Assembly (NCBI GenBank): GCA_904066235.2
Contig: CAJFCV020000003.1
Location: 10,292,001-10,356,000, forward strand
DNA length: 64,000 bases
Direction: 5' to 3'
DNA from: Bursaphelenchus xylophilus
Lineage: Eukaryota; Nematoda; Chromadorea; Rhabditida; Aphelenchoididae
Shown here one piece after another: positions 49,436 to 61,152 of the stretch. Below the pieces are notes generated by a model that worked only from the letters and a program-made list of their open reading frames with translations, was not told where the DNA came from and ran no database searches. The translations under genes were made by a program, and so were the position numbers. Position 1 is the first letter of the stretch; each line of letters starts with the position of its first letter.

Positions 49436-49756
49436 TCTCAATTTTGACGACCTTCTTTATGCTCGAGGAGATTTTTTACTGTCCTTTGACCCTTTCTGAT
49501 CGCGTTTATCCCTCTAAAAAATCCCAAAAAAACAAAACTTTTCACCTCCACCCACCGAATTCTCACCCATTTCGAACTCTGATCCCGCTCTGGTTGCATA
49601 TCCGATTTCAAAAAAGAAACATATCATAATTAGCGGCCTTTCATTTATTGTAATCCGAACCTCGAATGTTGCCCTTGTTTTTTGTCGTAAGCCTCAAAAA
49701 TTCTCAAGAAAAAACCCGTTTCACATAAAATTTGATTAATTTTGAGGAAAAAGTTG

Positions 49757-49767
49757 GGTATAAAAGT
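49757..49767 (+). promoter_or_regulatory. Possible TATA box
   Basis: GGGTATAAAAGTGCG in a slightly GC-richer context, followed by a pyrimidine-rich stretch. No start exon with a donor is seen within 300 bp, so support is weak. Confidence 0.2.
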
Positions 49768-49899
49768 GCGTCTCGAACTCTCACTTTTCTTTTGTTTCGT
49801 TTTTTTTTTGAGGAGCTGAGAGATTTTTATTAGTGAAAATTTGAGATTTTTTGGAGGAAAAATACATTGAGATCTCTGTAGAAAGTGCCAGAAGGGAAT

Positions 49900-50240
49900 A
49901 AAAAATGGTTTGTTATAGAAAATTTTTGTTTTTAAACAGGTTTATTTTAAAGTAAAATTGAATTTTAGGAAAAAAATGTTTGTTATAGAGAGGTTTTGCT
50001 GTATGGAAATTCTTTTTATAGAGGTCTTACTGTAGCAGAGAAAAATTGACCCATTTCTTTGAATTCTTTGTATAAAGTAGAACCTCTGTGCAACGAATCG
50101 AAAGGAAATAAAAAAAATTGTTTGTTATACAAAGGTTTTATTGTACGAAGGTTCATCTTGGCCTAAAATGAACCTTCTTACAAGAGTCGATCCCTAAGAA
50201 ACTTTGTTATGAACAGGCTTTCTGTTCGTTCTCCAGAGGC
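49900..50240. repeat. Pogo/Tigger-like short repeat family R3, two adjacent copies
   Basis: GTTTGTTATAGAGAGGTTTTG and, about 100 bp on, GAACCTCTGTGCAACGAATC with GTTATACAAAGGTTTTATTG. Confidence 0.55.
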
Positions 50241-50637
50241 TCCACAAAACCCTCGTTTTCCCAAGTTTCATGTCTTTGCAAGAGCAGCTTCCCATTCAAA
50301 TAAAGCAAACACCCGCCACTTATCGTATGTGTTCCAAGTTTAGCGTCTCACATGTCCCCGGAACACGTATGCGTTACGCGGCCCCTCCTCTTCCTGACAT
50401 GCACCACTTTACATTTTGATATATGTCCATTTCACATGTCCGAGCCATAATTTATACATTCCGACAAATTCAAAAATATTTTCCATTTCTCACAAATTTT
50501 TTGACGGATCTGACAGCTGAGGGTTTCTAGAGGACGAAAAGTAGTTTTAGAGGGTTTCAAGTAAAGTCTTGACAGTTTGTTCAACTTTTCAAAGGTTCAT
50601 TGGGATTTGTTTTGCATTGCCAGGATTATGGCAGAGC

Positions 50638-50820
50638 TAAATCTCTGTATAACGAATGACTGAAAGGACCAAAAAATTTGTTTGTTATAGAAGGGTTTCG
50701 CTGTACGAGGGGTTATCATACTCTAATATTGACTTGTGTAGGCTCAGAAAATGTTTGTTGTAAAGAGGTTTTCTACAACAAAATTTTATAGAGGTTTGTT
50801 GTACAAAGGTTTTTCTGTAA
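50638..50820. repeat. Pogo/Tigger-like short repeat family R3
   Basis: AAATCTCTGTATAACGAATG, GTTTGTTATAGAAGGGTTTC and TGTTGTACAAAGGTTTTTC. Confidence 0.5.
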
Positions 50821-51029
50821 TTTGAAATCATTTTTGAAGGTCTTGACGATGACTAAAAACGAAATTTTTAGGGGTTTTTTTTCAATTTTGAACAAGTGTT
50901 TTGCGGATGTCAATTTCTTAAAAATTTAGCTTGGCTGTGGATCTGAGATATTACATGCTGCATAACACGACGACTTATTTTATTTCCAACCTTTCTACAG
51001 CTAACGGTTTATACAGTAGAGTCTTTGCC

Positions 51030-51160
51030 AAGTTTCTAACTAAAAATCTCGATGTTACTATATTGAAATCTCAGGTCTGAATTTTCATATATGTCACTCC
51101 AAGCCAGAATTGCAATTTACGCCAAGCATGGACAAAATCTGAGCTTCGCACTATGCGCAT
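51030..51160 (-). repeat. Interspersed repeat family R2 fragment
   Basis: The terminal part ATGGACAAAATCTGAGCTTCG with decayed flanks. Confidence 0.45.
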
Positions 51161-51198
51161 TTCCGCTATTATGTAAGATCAGAGGCTCAGACATGTTA

Positions 51199-51228
51199 GG
51201 ATCTCAGCTTTTCAGAAAGCTGAGATCC
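51199..51228. repeat. Perfect 13-bp-arm hairpin
   Basis: GGATCTCAGCTTT and AAAGCTGAGATCC around a TCAG loop. It is not followed by a T tract and has no neighbouring gene, so I do not call it a terminator. Confidence 0.6.
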
Positions 51229-52949
51229 CGACAAGTCTGCGACTTGTTTATAAGGAAAGAATAACATTTTTCCACACCTTGTTTTGTCTGGGATTACTAG
51301 TCGTCTTGGTTAACAAGTAACTAATTCTCTGAGCTTTTATCTGAGCCAGACTATGGCTATCATGACGATATAGACGGTTTCCGTTTTATCGGGTCAAAAT
51401 AAAGATAAAATCCGTAAAGAATCGGCAAGACTGGGCGGTAAAAACAATCTAGCTTTGGCTATCCTTGCTGGACTAGGCTAAACTCCCGGCAGCTTTTAAT
51501 TTTTTCAAGGTTTCTTAGCTAATTTGTCCATATAACCTCCCAAACCTCTGCCCCATCCATCATGCACACAATAAACCGTCGAAAAACCCAACTCAAAACA
51601 AAAAAGTCGGCGGCAAAAAAGCCTCAACATCTCGCCCCAACTTTCGGCGATTGGAGCTAATTCCGAGTGCTCTTGCCCTTGTTTTCCCTCGCATCCGTCT
51701 CCATTTTTCAAATCAGTTTTTTTCGGCCGCTCCAAGGTTCAACCAGAAATCGTTTTAATAGCCGATGGCGAGAGAGGAGAGAGGGGGTCTTATCGTCTTA
51801 TCATCGCCTTTATGAATACACTTTTGCTGGTGTGGAAGTCGCATTTTCCGCGAGGTTTGGTCTGGATTATATGGGAAAGCTTTGGGGATTTTTGCAGATT
51901 ATTTTTGTCTTCCTGGTATGTTGATGTGTTTTATCAAGGATTTGGGAGATATTGGAGGTGTGGCGGTGTAAAGAATTAAAAATCAGAGAAAAACGAGGAG
52001 TTTAGAAGGTTTTTTTGCTAATAGTGGCACTAGTTTTAACTCTGGAACTTTTTCAAGCCTAGTATAGCAATTAAAATGAGTAAAATGCTATGTAAAATGT
52101 ATAGCAGCGTCTGTTTTAGAAAATGAAATTTTTAAAAATTTGAAGAAGTCTTTTTTTTCTTTAACCTTTTTACATTTTTTTTTCAAATTTTCAGCTAAAT
52201 TTATCGCTATCCAAATTTCTCATGACCTAACCCGTAATTCCACGTCAAGTCACACCTATTTTTTCGACCAACAATCCTCAACTCAGCTCAAATTCCCCGC
52301 TAAATTCCCAACCAGCCCCAAAAATAGGTGTTCCGCCATTAGGACGATCATGATCCAGAAACTACCGTCATCCCCTCTTGTTTTGACCTACCATAACCGC
52401 AATCCGCTTTCCACGACCTTCTTTGTTATCTTTGCGGCACACCCCGGGGGAGTAATGGCTTGTGGAGATAAATAGGAATGGAGACAAGTCGTGATTAGGT
52501 TATAAATTATTTGCCTGGTTTTGAATGCGTGATGAGCAGCGTGGCGTGTTTAATACAATGCAAATCTCGTGATCTTTGGCTGAGACATGGCATTGGCCTA
52601 GTTTACTGGAGAGATTATGGGAGTTTTGATGGTGCTGATAGGTGAGGGATCAATTGGAGGAACTTGGGAAATTACAGTAATACAAAGAGATATTTAGGAG
52701 TAAAAGTGCATTTATTCTAAGGGGACATGACTGTACTGCATGCAGCATAATTTTCTGTTCATTATTTACTGTATGGCGCATGTTATGGCCTGAAAAAAAG
52801 AACTTGTTTGACGAGGTTTTTACCAATTTTGAAAAAACGTTTTCGGGCTAAAATAAACTCCAGCGTCTTTGCAAGCCTTAAAATATCAAATTTGAGACAG
52901 AACTATATACTTAACAGTATATAGTTTCACTGTAAAAAAAGGAGGAGTC
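51229..52949. other. Presumed intron, nothing supported
   Basis: A GC-richer patch at 51540-51740 contains a 32-codon ATG frame ending in a stop with no donor, so it does not fit the alternative-exon pattern. Confidence 0.25.
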
Positions 52950-53029
52950 CTGCGCCAAAGAGGATCGAACCCTGCTGGTTTTTCCACCAGATTCTCAACA
53001 TACCGTTCTAACCACTCGGCCACACCGCT
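52950..53029 (-). tRNA. Degenerate class II (serine-like) tRNA, probably a pseudogene
   Basis: Minus strand: A-box TGGCCGAGTGGTTAGA and B-box GGTTCGATCC at tRNA spacing, with a long variable arm (CTGGT...ACCAG) as in Ser/Leu tRNAs. The best anticodon loop reading is GTTGAGA (UGA, serine). The acceptor stem and much of the anticodon stem do not pair, so a functional tRNA is unlikely; a tRNA-derived repeat or pseudogene fits better. Confidence 0.45.
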
Positions 53030-54027
53030 TTCTTCCGTAAAATAAAACTTGTTAGACCATGTTTGAGCAGCTAATTTTAACATAGCCTTAATCAGCATAA
53101 TTTTGCGGATTTTTTGATATATCTCTTGACCTATAAATCCAGACCCCATAGAAGTACTTTTAAAGTAAACATAGTAGTATGCACTTTCCATCTAAAAACT
53201 TTCTAAAATGACCCTCAACACTATGAAATTCGTCTCTCCTAAAATATTAACACCTATCCTATCAAGAGGCCCATAAATCCCGTTTGTTTTTATTATCCCC
53301 CCATTTCGAAGATTTGAACTTTTTTCTTTTTTTCGATCCCATCACCAGCATTGACCTTGGCCGGTAATCCTCTTATATCATGTTCTGTTCATTCATAAAT
53401 ATTTTGCAAACAAAACCGCGAGGAGAGAATAATTTTTGCGCGTTTGCTTCTCAAATTTCATTGGGTGAATTTCTCTACATCCACCTGTTCCGCAAGCCGC
53501 ACTTGTTGTGTGAGGATGAGCTGGGGGCGGAAAGTGTCCAAAATATACATGTTGTTTTTCCGAGTTTCGGTTTCGGTTTTGACAGTTTGTTGAAAAGGAA
53601 AGATAGGGGTTTAGAAAAGGTGTTTTAGAGTCTTGATCTTATGGAAGGAAATTGCTAGAAATAAAATGCTCAGATTTTCTTCAAATTTTGTGTGCATGGC
53701 GAATCTAGGCTATATAAAAAATACTGAAAGTTTGAGTTCTATCTTTGCATTGTAAGCCGAGATATTCAGGGATTTTTGTAGGCTAGAGGATACTACAAAT
53801 GAGAGTGTTAAAAGTGTTTTTTGCCCTGTTTTTGTGAATTTTTTTAAAAAACAACTCGTGTTTCTCCAAAATATTGCTCACTACATTACATAGAAACAAA
53901 ATAAATAGCAAATTGCTAGGGTCGCTCGCAATATATGTCTTAAATTTCCGGGGTTATTTGAAATCAAAAATTTCCATGTTTTGATAAACTTTTGATTATA
54001 ATTTACAGGTAATAGAAATAAGTATCC
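53030..54027. other. Presumed intron
   Basis: A decayed R2 start is present near 53670 (ATGCTCAGATTTTCTTCAAA). No gene is seen. Confidence 0.3.
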
Positions 54028-54305
54028 CAAGTGCGATGCTCAGATTTTGACGAAGCTTTATGTTCCTTCAAAAAAATCATCTTTTTTCCAAACGAAACTG
54101 ACAAAGATCTCGCTAAAAAAGTGTTTTTTTCTCTGACCGCTCTCCGCGTTTTTGCATGCACTCGGCCGCAAAGATTGTTGAATATCTCTGCTGCCTCTGC
54201 AAAGCGGAAGCCAAAATTTTTTGGAAGTGTTATGTACTCTATAGCCTAAATGCTAGCAAAATTTAAAGAAAATCTGGGCGTTGAACTTGGTATATTTCCC
54301 TTGTA
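54028..54305 (+). repeat. Interspersed repeat family R2, internally deleted
   Basis: GTGCGATGCTCAGATTTTGA is followed almost at once by the AACGAAACTGACAAAGATC segment, so the middle 150 or so bases are missing. The 3' end AAAATCTGGGCGTTGAACTT is present. Confidence 0.65.
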
Positions 54306-54819
54306 AAATCTAGTCTTAAATGATGACAAACCCCGTCAAAAATCATAACCAGTTTTCCGTAAACTTTCTACGTTTTAATTCTTTTTATATTTCGAGCTCC
54401 ACGCTTTCCATTAACGTTGCAAAAACTAAAAAAACCCCCGAGCAAATTCACAAATTCACCTGCACCAAAAATAATCGGAATCTAGCACGAATCCATGACC
54501 TTTTCATTAATATTAGATGGCCTCATTGCACGCAGAATTAATCTCTCCATTAAAACCCTTCACGTTGAGTATGTTTCTGTGGGAAGATGGGCTATTTTTG
54601 GTCGTTCCATCCTTTGTAGTGCATGTTTTGAACTTTTTTTTCCATTAATCCCTTTGGTCTGAAACTTGGCTCGAACTTTGGCTCTCCTGGGAAATTTGCG
54701 ACTAATTTGTGTTCCATGTTTTCATTTTTAGGCCCACTTATTAGACATGTCATTGCAGTGACATAGGGGGTTATGAGGCTTGAAGAAGGGTGTTCTTTCT
54801 GACTTCAAACGTTGCCTTT

Positions 54820-54970
54820 GTACAACGACCTATCGTACAGCAAAAGCTCTCTATAACAAAGAATTTTTTGACCTCCAAGGGTCAATTTTATACCAATATA
54901 ACCCTCGTAAAAAACCTGTATAACAAACAAATTTTAAATTTTTGAGAGTTGCTGTACAGAGGTTTTGCTA
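54820..54970. repeat. Pogo/Tigger-like short repeat family R3
   Basis: CTTTGTACAACGACC...CTCTCTATAACAAAG and ...TTGCTGTACAGAGGTTTTGC show the paired ends. Confidence 0.5.
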
Positions 54971-55618
54971 TATATTATATTTTTTCTCCTTATTTGACCG
55001 CCTTTCCCCAAACTTTTTTCAAAATTCCCTATTTCCTCCATGGTTAATCATAAAAATCAAACGTTTCCTCCCTCTAAAGTCTCTGATTCACACTATAAAA
55101 GGAATTGTTCCGGGATTTATGACTTTTTGATAGTTTCATTGAGCCCTCTAAAAACGTTAACATTTTCGCCAAATCCCCGCTATCAAATAACGAGAACGTG
55201 AGAAAACGGAATTATCATCGTACCTACATGTTCTGCGTTCGTATGGCATTTTGAGTTCGTTTTTACGCGCTGAGATACTTGAGATTGCATAATACAGACG
55301 TTAATCCTGATAATGGGAGTCTTTGAATTCGTTTGGTTTAATTTTGGATACGATTGTAATTAGGAATACAAAAAAATTTTTTTTGTATACATATCCTGAC
55401 CTAGACTTTGGTTTTTTGCCTTCTTTTTGCCGATTTGTCATGTCAGCTCTGGTATATATCATTATGATTCCATCTCTCAAAAGAATTGACCTCAAATCCC
55501 GCTTAAACTTTCAATACTCCCGCCGATTTCACCTCTAATATCATACACGTCGTGTTTATCATCTTTTCGTCGAGAAAATAATCCTCTCTCATCAGTTTAA
55601 CACAGCCCCGAATTCCCC

Positions 55619-55641
55619 CCGCACACACACACACACACATC
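55619..55641. repeat. (AC)n microsatellite
   Basis: About ten CA dinucleotides, 45 bp upstream of the start codon of candidate exon d. Confidence 0.85.
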
Positions 55642-55686
55642 ATTGGTGCGGCGGCGGCTGTAAAAGCGAATTACCAAAATTAAACC

Positions 55687-55900
55687 ATGGCCATGGTGGA
55701 TCAAACCCAGCGCCCTGCCCAACTCCGGCCCGACAAACGCGGCGGCGGCGGCGGCTCCTCCACGTCCGACTGCCGCACAGACGACAAACGCCCGTCGGCC
55801 AGCTTCCTGGACACCTTTCCCCGCGCCGCAGAGGATGGTCAAGCGCCGGACCCGGTGCTGGAGACGAGTCTTGCGATGAGGAAGTTGTCGGAGGCGTTTG
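55687..55900 (+). CDS. Candidate alternative first coding exon d (partial gene)
   Basis: An ATG (with a second ATG two codons on) opens 71 codons and ends in phase 1 (TTT G) at a consensus GTAAGT donor. The peptide starts MAMVDQTQRPAQLRPDKR, has a run of five glycines (encoded by GGC repeats) and is polar and disordered. It then ends in a helix-like segment (TSLAMRKLSEAFG). GC content is far above the surroundings and third positions are mostly G or C. It is the best-looking single exon of the alternative set. Product unknown; it is the N-terminus of a protein whose body lies downstream. Confidence 0.65.
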
Positions 55901-57482
55901 GTAAGTGCAATGTACATCTTTTTTTATTTTTTTACAATTTTATCTTTATGTTTCTTTGCACAGCGTATTCAAAAACGATTTTTTTGGTTAAAAAAAGTTA
56001 AAAAAAAATTTTTTGGCCGGTCGTAAATTTGAAAAAAAAAATAATTAAAAATGTGAAAAAAAAATTAAAAATGATGATTATTGGGCCGAAAAAAAATATA
56101 AAAATAGCAAAGATGAAGTCAAAACTATGTGGTTTTTGCTAGATCATCGCTTTTTTCAAATTGCAAATGACTCAGTGTTCTATTCTAAGCCGTCATACTA
56201 CTCATTTTCAATTATCTTTTGATCTTACATTTTTTTTTGTTTTTTTTGAAGACAGCTCTTATTTTTAAAAAAGGCCGGAGTTGATCCTAAAATACGACTT
56301 TACAAGGAATTTTAGAGCTGCTGTTCTTTCTTGATAAGCTCTAGAGAAGCCGTTGTATGGTCGGCGGACGCTCGGCAAAGGCTCGGCGAAGGCTCAGCGG
56401 AGACTTGCAATATGTCCATTTTTTCTAATTTTACTATTAATAACGTTAGTTTTCTTTACCTTGAGTTATTGTAGCATATAAAAAATCAAAATTTGTGGCA
56501 AAAAACGAATATCTGTAACTTTTATCTAGTCATTATTGATGTCAGTAAATGTAAAATACCACAAAATAGGTTTTAGGATACCTTAGGACCCGACCAATCT
56601 CATTATTACTTCTACTAACTAAGCCTTCCCCTAGCCTCTTCCATGCATACAACGAAGAACTGTCGTATGACCGGAAAAGTCGGAACGTGCTATTTTTATC
56701 TCACCCTCTATTTTTACGTCATTTTCTCAGTATCTAATGGCCAGATCATTTTCAAAAAAAACGAATGCTTTTCCAAAAATACCCTCAAAATTAAACTTTT
56801 GGCTCCCCAACACGTCGAACGCAAATACACTCGTATATCACACCGCACACGACCATTTTGTCAAAACAGCAATATCATGGTCGACAAACAAGGCATTTGT
56901 CGTCGTATGTATTACCATCGAACAAGCCTATCCCCTTTCTCTATTTGCATTTCGTGCCCCAAAACTTTCTCAATTCACACATTCGCGCGCCACGAAATCC
57001 GAGGCCCCTGTTTACGGCGCTCGAGGCGTTTTCCCGGGGATTTGCATTTTTGGTTTTATTCGATTTCCCCTCGTCGTTCGGCCGGGCGTTCACGTTTTTT
57101 CGGGGGAGCGGCGAATGGTCTGGAATCGGGTGGAAACGGGCGGTTCAGCTGACAGCACGCTGGACAGTTATGCAAAGTGCTAAATACTTGTGGGAAGGGA
57201 TTGATTTCCCGTTAAGCGGTCAAATTTTGAGGGAATTTTGGATAAAACACACGTTTTTTTGGGGTGAAAAAAGTTTTTTTGGCCAAAAATTCAAAAATAA
57301 AATTTTGTTTTACAGTCCAATTTACCGGCCATGACTAAAAAATTAGTCATTTTTGACTATGAAAATTGCTCTAGACAATTTTGGAACAGATTTTTATTTG
57401 TAATCTACCTTTTTTTGATCAACTATTCGTGATATCCAAAATTCCCTCAGCCTAGATTTCATTTTCTACCAGTTGTTTTGCG
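55901..57482. other. Presumed intron with an unusual open, GC-rich patch
   Basis: From about 56640 to 57180 the plus strand is free of stops in all three frames over long overlapping stretches (169, 148 and 158 codons). No single frame looks like protein. It may be a promoter or enhancer for exon e. A short GCTCGGC repeat lies at about 56367-56400. Confidence 0.3.
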
Positions 57483-57570
57483 ATGGTCGACTTTCGATCG
57501 CTGAAAGAGCGACGTCAACTGTCGTTGGGTGTCCGACTTCGTCGACGGATTTCTCAGCATATCCGCAAAG
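57483..57570 (+). CDS. Candidate alternative first coding exon e, Arg-rich (partial gene)
   Basis: An ATG opens 29 codons (MVDFRSLKERRQLSLGVRLR...SQHIRK) and ends in phase 1 at a GTGGGG donor. The stretch is CG-rich against AT-rich flanks. The peptide is strongly basic and amphipathic, a plausible membrane or partner docking tail. The weak donor lowers confidence. It has the same splice phase as candidates a to d. Product unknown. Confidence 0.45.
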
Positions 57571-57690
57571 GTGGGGGACTTTTAAATAAGCTTGTGAACT
57601 TGGTACAAAGTCATTTTTAGACTTCATTTTTGTGCGGGTTTTGTATGTCACGCTTTGCAGAAACGAGAGATTTTTTGATGCTTTTTTGAA
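57571..57690 (+). repeat. Interspersed repeat family R2 fragment next to exon e
   Basis: CACGCTTTGCAGAAACGAGAG and neighbouring family words are seen. Confidence 0.4.
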
Positions 57691-57731
57691 GGTTTTATAG
57701 TAGATAAAAATTTGGCTTTTTTATTCAGGAG

Positions 57732-57810
57732 TAGAGGTGGCAATCGGGCCGGGCCGGGCCGATTTTTGCGGCCCGGCCCGCGGGCCGAAGTGACCAGGCC
57801 GGCCCGGCCA
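57732..57810. mobile_element. hAT-like transposon terminus (GGCCGGGCC repeats)
   Basis: TAGAGGTGGCAATCGGGCC is followed by repeated and inverted GGCCGGGCC / GGCCCGGCC words. This sequence style marks the ends of hAT elements in many eukaryotes (family knowledge). Only one end is present; no transposase and no second end is visible. Confidence 0.5.
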
Positions 57811-58089
57811 ATAAATTTTTTTCCTAGCTAAATCGACAGAGATTGATTCGAAAAAGCGACACAAACAGAAATTCAAGTTGACTTTTCGTCCCAAATTGGT
57901 GATCTGGACAAAATTTTTGAACCGGCTTTTTGACCAATCTGAAAAAAATGGGCTTTTTTGAAAAAAGACTGCGCATTTTCAAGCCTTCAAAAATTTTCGG
58001 GAAACTTGAAGGGGGGCAGGTTCTGATCAGTATATAATACCTAGTGAGAAATTTAGACAAAAATGAAAATAATTTCTGCGGTACATTGC

Positions 58090-58315
58090 TTGGACTAGGG
58101 CCAATTTGAAGAGCTTTTTTCGTATACCACCAAAAGCTGTTTCTTTTTCTTACTGCTCTCCGCTTTTCATACTTGAATACATATAATACTATACTTTTGA
58201 TCCCAAATTCTGCGCTAAATCTCTGCAAAATTGATCTCCGGCCAATTCCCAGCCAGCTTCCCAAATATGGACAAAGTTTGAATGTCACATTCCACGCACT
58301 TCCCCTGTTAACTTC
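58090..58315 (+). repeat. Interspersed repeat family R2, decayed
   Basis: CTTACTGCTCTCCGCTTTTC...ATGGACAAAGTTTGAATGTC...CACTTCCCCTGTT follow the 3' half order. Confidence 0.4.
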
Positions 58316-58750
58316 TACAAAAAGGAAATTAAATTTGTCGACTGAAAAATCATTTTTCGGTGTTCTTTAAAGTACGTGCCCTCCTATAAAATCGTTGTTA
58401 CGTCAGTAACTCAATTTTTCTTTTATTCAAAATCCATTCAAATTTCCATTTTCCCCTCGATTTTCTCTCTTCATTTGAGAGTAAATCGAGCCGAACTTCC
58501 TTGTAAATCCCGTAAATAGTATTGTTATTATTCGGAAAGTGCAATTTCGCTCGGTTTTTAATGGATGATGCCGCAGAAGTGTACTTTTTTGCTGGATGTA
58601 AATATTGGAGATTATTTTTCAAAATACAATTCCTTTGAACTTTTTGATTGGTGTTTATGGGCCGTATTGTAATTGTACTAGTAGAATTTTGTGGCTTCAA
58701 TTTTTTTCATTATTCGCAATATGGAAATTTCGGACAAAATTTGCCAATTT

Positions 58751-61000
58751 CTTAAAACGCGTTTTATTACAAATCGTAGTTTGGCCCGGACATTGTTAAA
58801 ATCGGTGTCTCAGAATTCAACGAAACTTGGTAGATTTAATCACTGCTAGGCATAGAACATTCGCTTTCTTTAATTTTTCCCAAAATTACCATATGACGGA
58901 TTACTGTAACTTTCTTCCTCAAAAAAGATGTGCCCTAATCGTGAAAACGAAGCTGTATTTTAGTGCAAATTGAGTTCAGGTGTATGTTTTCGACCATGTT
59001 GAACATTTTTGTAATTATCACCAAAAACTAAAAATTACATCTAAGCTATGTTACACTTGAGGCAACATACCATTTCGGGTGTAAAAAATGCAGTTTTGAG
59101 GTGACGCAAATTTTGAAACCGGAATATTAAACTTCAAGCCTTGTCTAATAAACCATAAAAATTTCAGAAAAATCAAATGTATAGTTTTTGAGAAATTGGA
59201 CATTGAATGACTCATGTGCAATATCACCTTGACCCGAAAAAAACTGGCATTCTTGGGGTTTTGACCTGACGCAGATTTTGAAAGTTTCCACTACATTTTT
59301 ATCACATTTTAGGAGGATTTGGAAAGTTTCAGAGGAAAAAAATGTATAGTTTTTGAGAAATCGGCCAAAATACCTTGTTTTAGGTCATCAGATGCCCGAA
59401 AAAAACTGGCATTCTTGGGGTTTTGACCTGACGCAGATTTTGAAAGTTTCCGCTACATTTTTATCACATTTTAGGAGGATTTGGAAAGTTTCAGAGGAAA
59501 AAAATGTATAGTTTTTGAGAAATCGGCCGAAATACCTTGTTTTAGGTCATCAGATGCCCGAAAAAATCTGGCATTCTTAGGTTTTTGGCTAGGCGCAGAT
59601 TTTGAAAGCTTCCAATACATTTTCATGACATTTCAGAAGGATGTAGAAAGTTTCAGAGGAAAAAAATGAATAGTTTTTGAGAAATCGACCAAAATACCTT
59701 GTTTTAGGTCATCAGAACACAGAATCGTAGCCATCGGCTTACATTTGACAAAAGTTTTGCAGAGAGCTCGAATTTATTAGTGACAATTTGGAGAAAAAAC
59801 AGTAACACGCATATATCTCGAAAAAAAGAGATGCCGAAGAAAATTGGTCGAATTTTCCAGCAACTTGACCTATAACAGGTTCACCTTGGTCGATATCTCA
59901 AAAACTATTCACTGTTTTCCTCTGAAACTTTCTATATTCTGCTGAAATGTCATAAAAATGTATTGGAAACTTTCAAAATCAGCGTCAGGTCAAAACCCCA
60001 AGAATGCCAGTTTTTTTCGGGCATATAATGACCTAAAACAAGGTATTTTGGCCGATTTCTCAAAAACTATACATTTTATTCCTCTGAAACTTTCCATATC
60101 CTCCTAAAATGTGCTAAGAATGTATTGGAAACTTTCAAAATCTGCGTCAGGTCAAAACCCCAAGAATGCCAGTTTTTTTCGGGCATATGATGACCTAAAA
60201 CAAGGTATTTCGGCCGATTTCTCAAAAACTATACATTTTATTCCTCTGAAACTTTCCATATCCTCCTAAAATGTGCTAAGAATGTATTGGAAACTTTCAA
60301 AATCTGCGTCAGGTCAAAACCCCAAGAATGCCAGTTTTTTTCGGGCATCTGATGACCTAAAACAAGGTATTTCGGCCGATTTCTCAAAAACTATACATTT
60401 TTTTCCTCTGAAACTTTCCAAATCCTCCTAAAATGTGATAAAAATGTAGTGGAAACTTTCAAAATCTGCGTCAGGTCAAAACCCCAAGAATGCCAGTTTT
60501 TTTCGGGTCAAGGTGATATTGCACATGAGTCATTCAATGTCCAATTTCTCAAAAACTATACATTTGATTTTTCTGAAATTTTTATGGTTTATTAGACAAG
60601 GCTTGAAGTTTAATATTCCGGTTTCAAAATCTGCGTCACCTCAAAACTGCACTTTTTACACCCGAAATGGTATATTGCCTCAAGTGTAACATAGCTTAGA
60701 TGTAATTTTGAGTTTTTGGTGATAATTACAAAAATGTTCTACATGGTCGAAAACATACACCTAAACTCGATTTGCACTAAAACTGAGCTTCATTTTCTCG
60801 ATCAGGGCACATCTTTTTTGGGGAAGAAAGTTACAGTAATCCGTCATACGGTAATTTTGGGCAAAAACAAAGAAAGCGAATGTTCTATGTCTAGTGTTGA
60901 TTAGATTGACCAAGTTTCGTTAAATTCTGAGACACCGATTTTAACAATGTCCGCCCCCTGTTAGGCTAAGCCCCAAAGTGTGGCAAAACGCGTTTTAAGG
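58751..61000. mobile_element. 2.25-kb inverted repeat with internal 162-bp tandem units
   Basis: The outer blocks TTAAAACGCGTTTT and CGGACATTGTTAAAATCGG on the left return inverted on the right (to about 61000). The arms meet near 59800. Inside each arm a unit beginning TGGCATTCTTGGGGTTTTGA recurs every 162 bp (59245, 59407, 59569 on the left; inverted at about 59996, 60158, 60320 and 60481 on the right). There is no coding frame. It is probably a foldback transposon that has amplified its inner unit. Confidence 0.8.
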
Positions 61001-61152
61001 TTTACGGCGTAATAATATATGAAAATTCAATTTAAATTTATAGCCTCTAAAAAGTCGTCTTAGAGGCATGTGTCATCCATAAAAATAATCGAAAATGGGC
61101 TATATTTTATAGTAAATTTAGTGTTTTTTAATTCTCCATTATTTTTATAATA

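Noticed and set aside
51199..51228. Rho-independent terminator
   Set aside because: It is a good hairpin but lacks a T tract, and the sequence is eukaryotic.
55597..55917. 106-codon minus-strand frame with Ala/Gly run
   Set aside because: It is the shadow of the GGC-rich exon d and the CA microsatellite.
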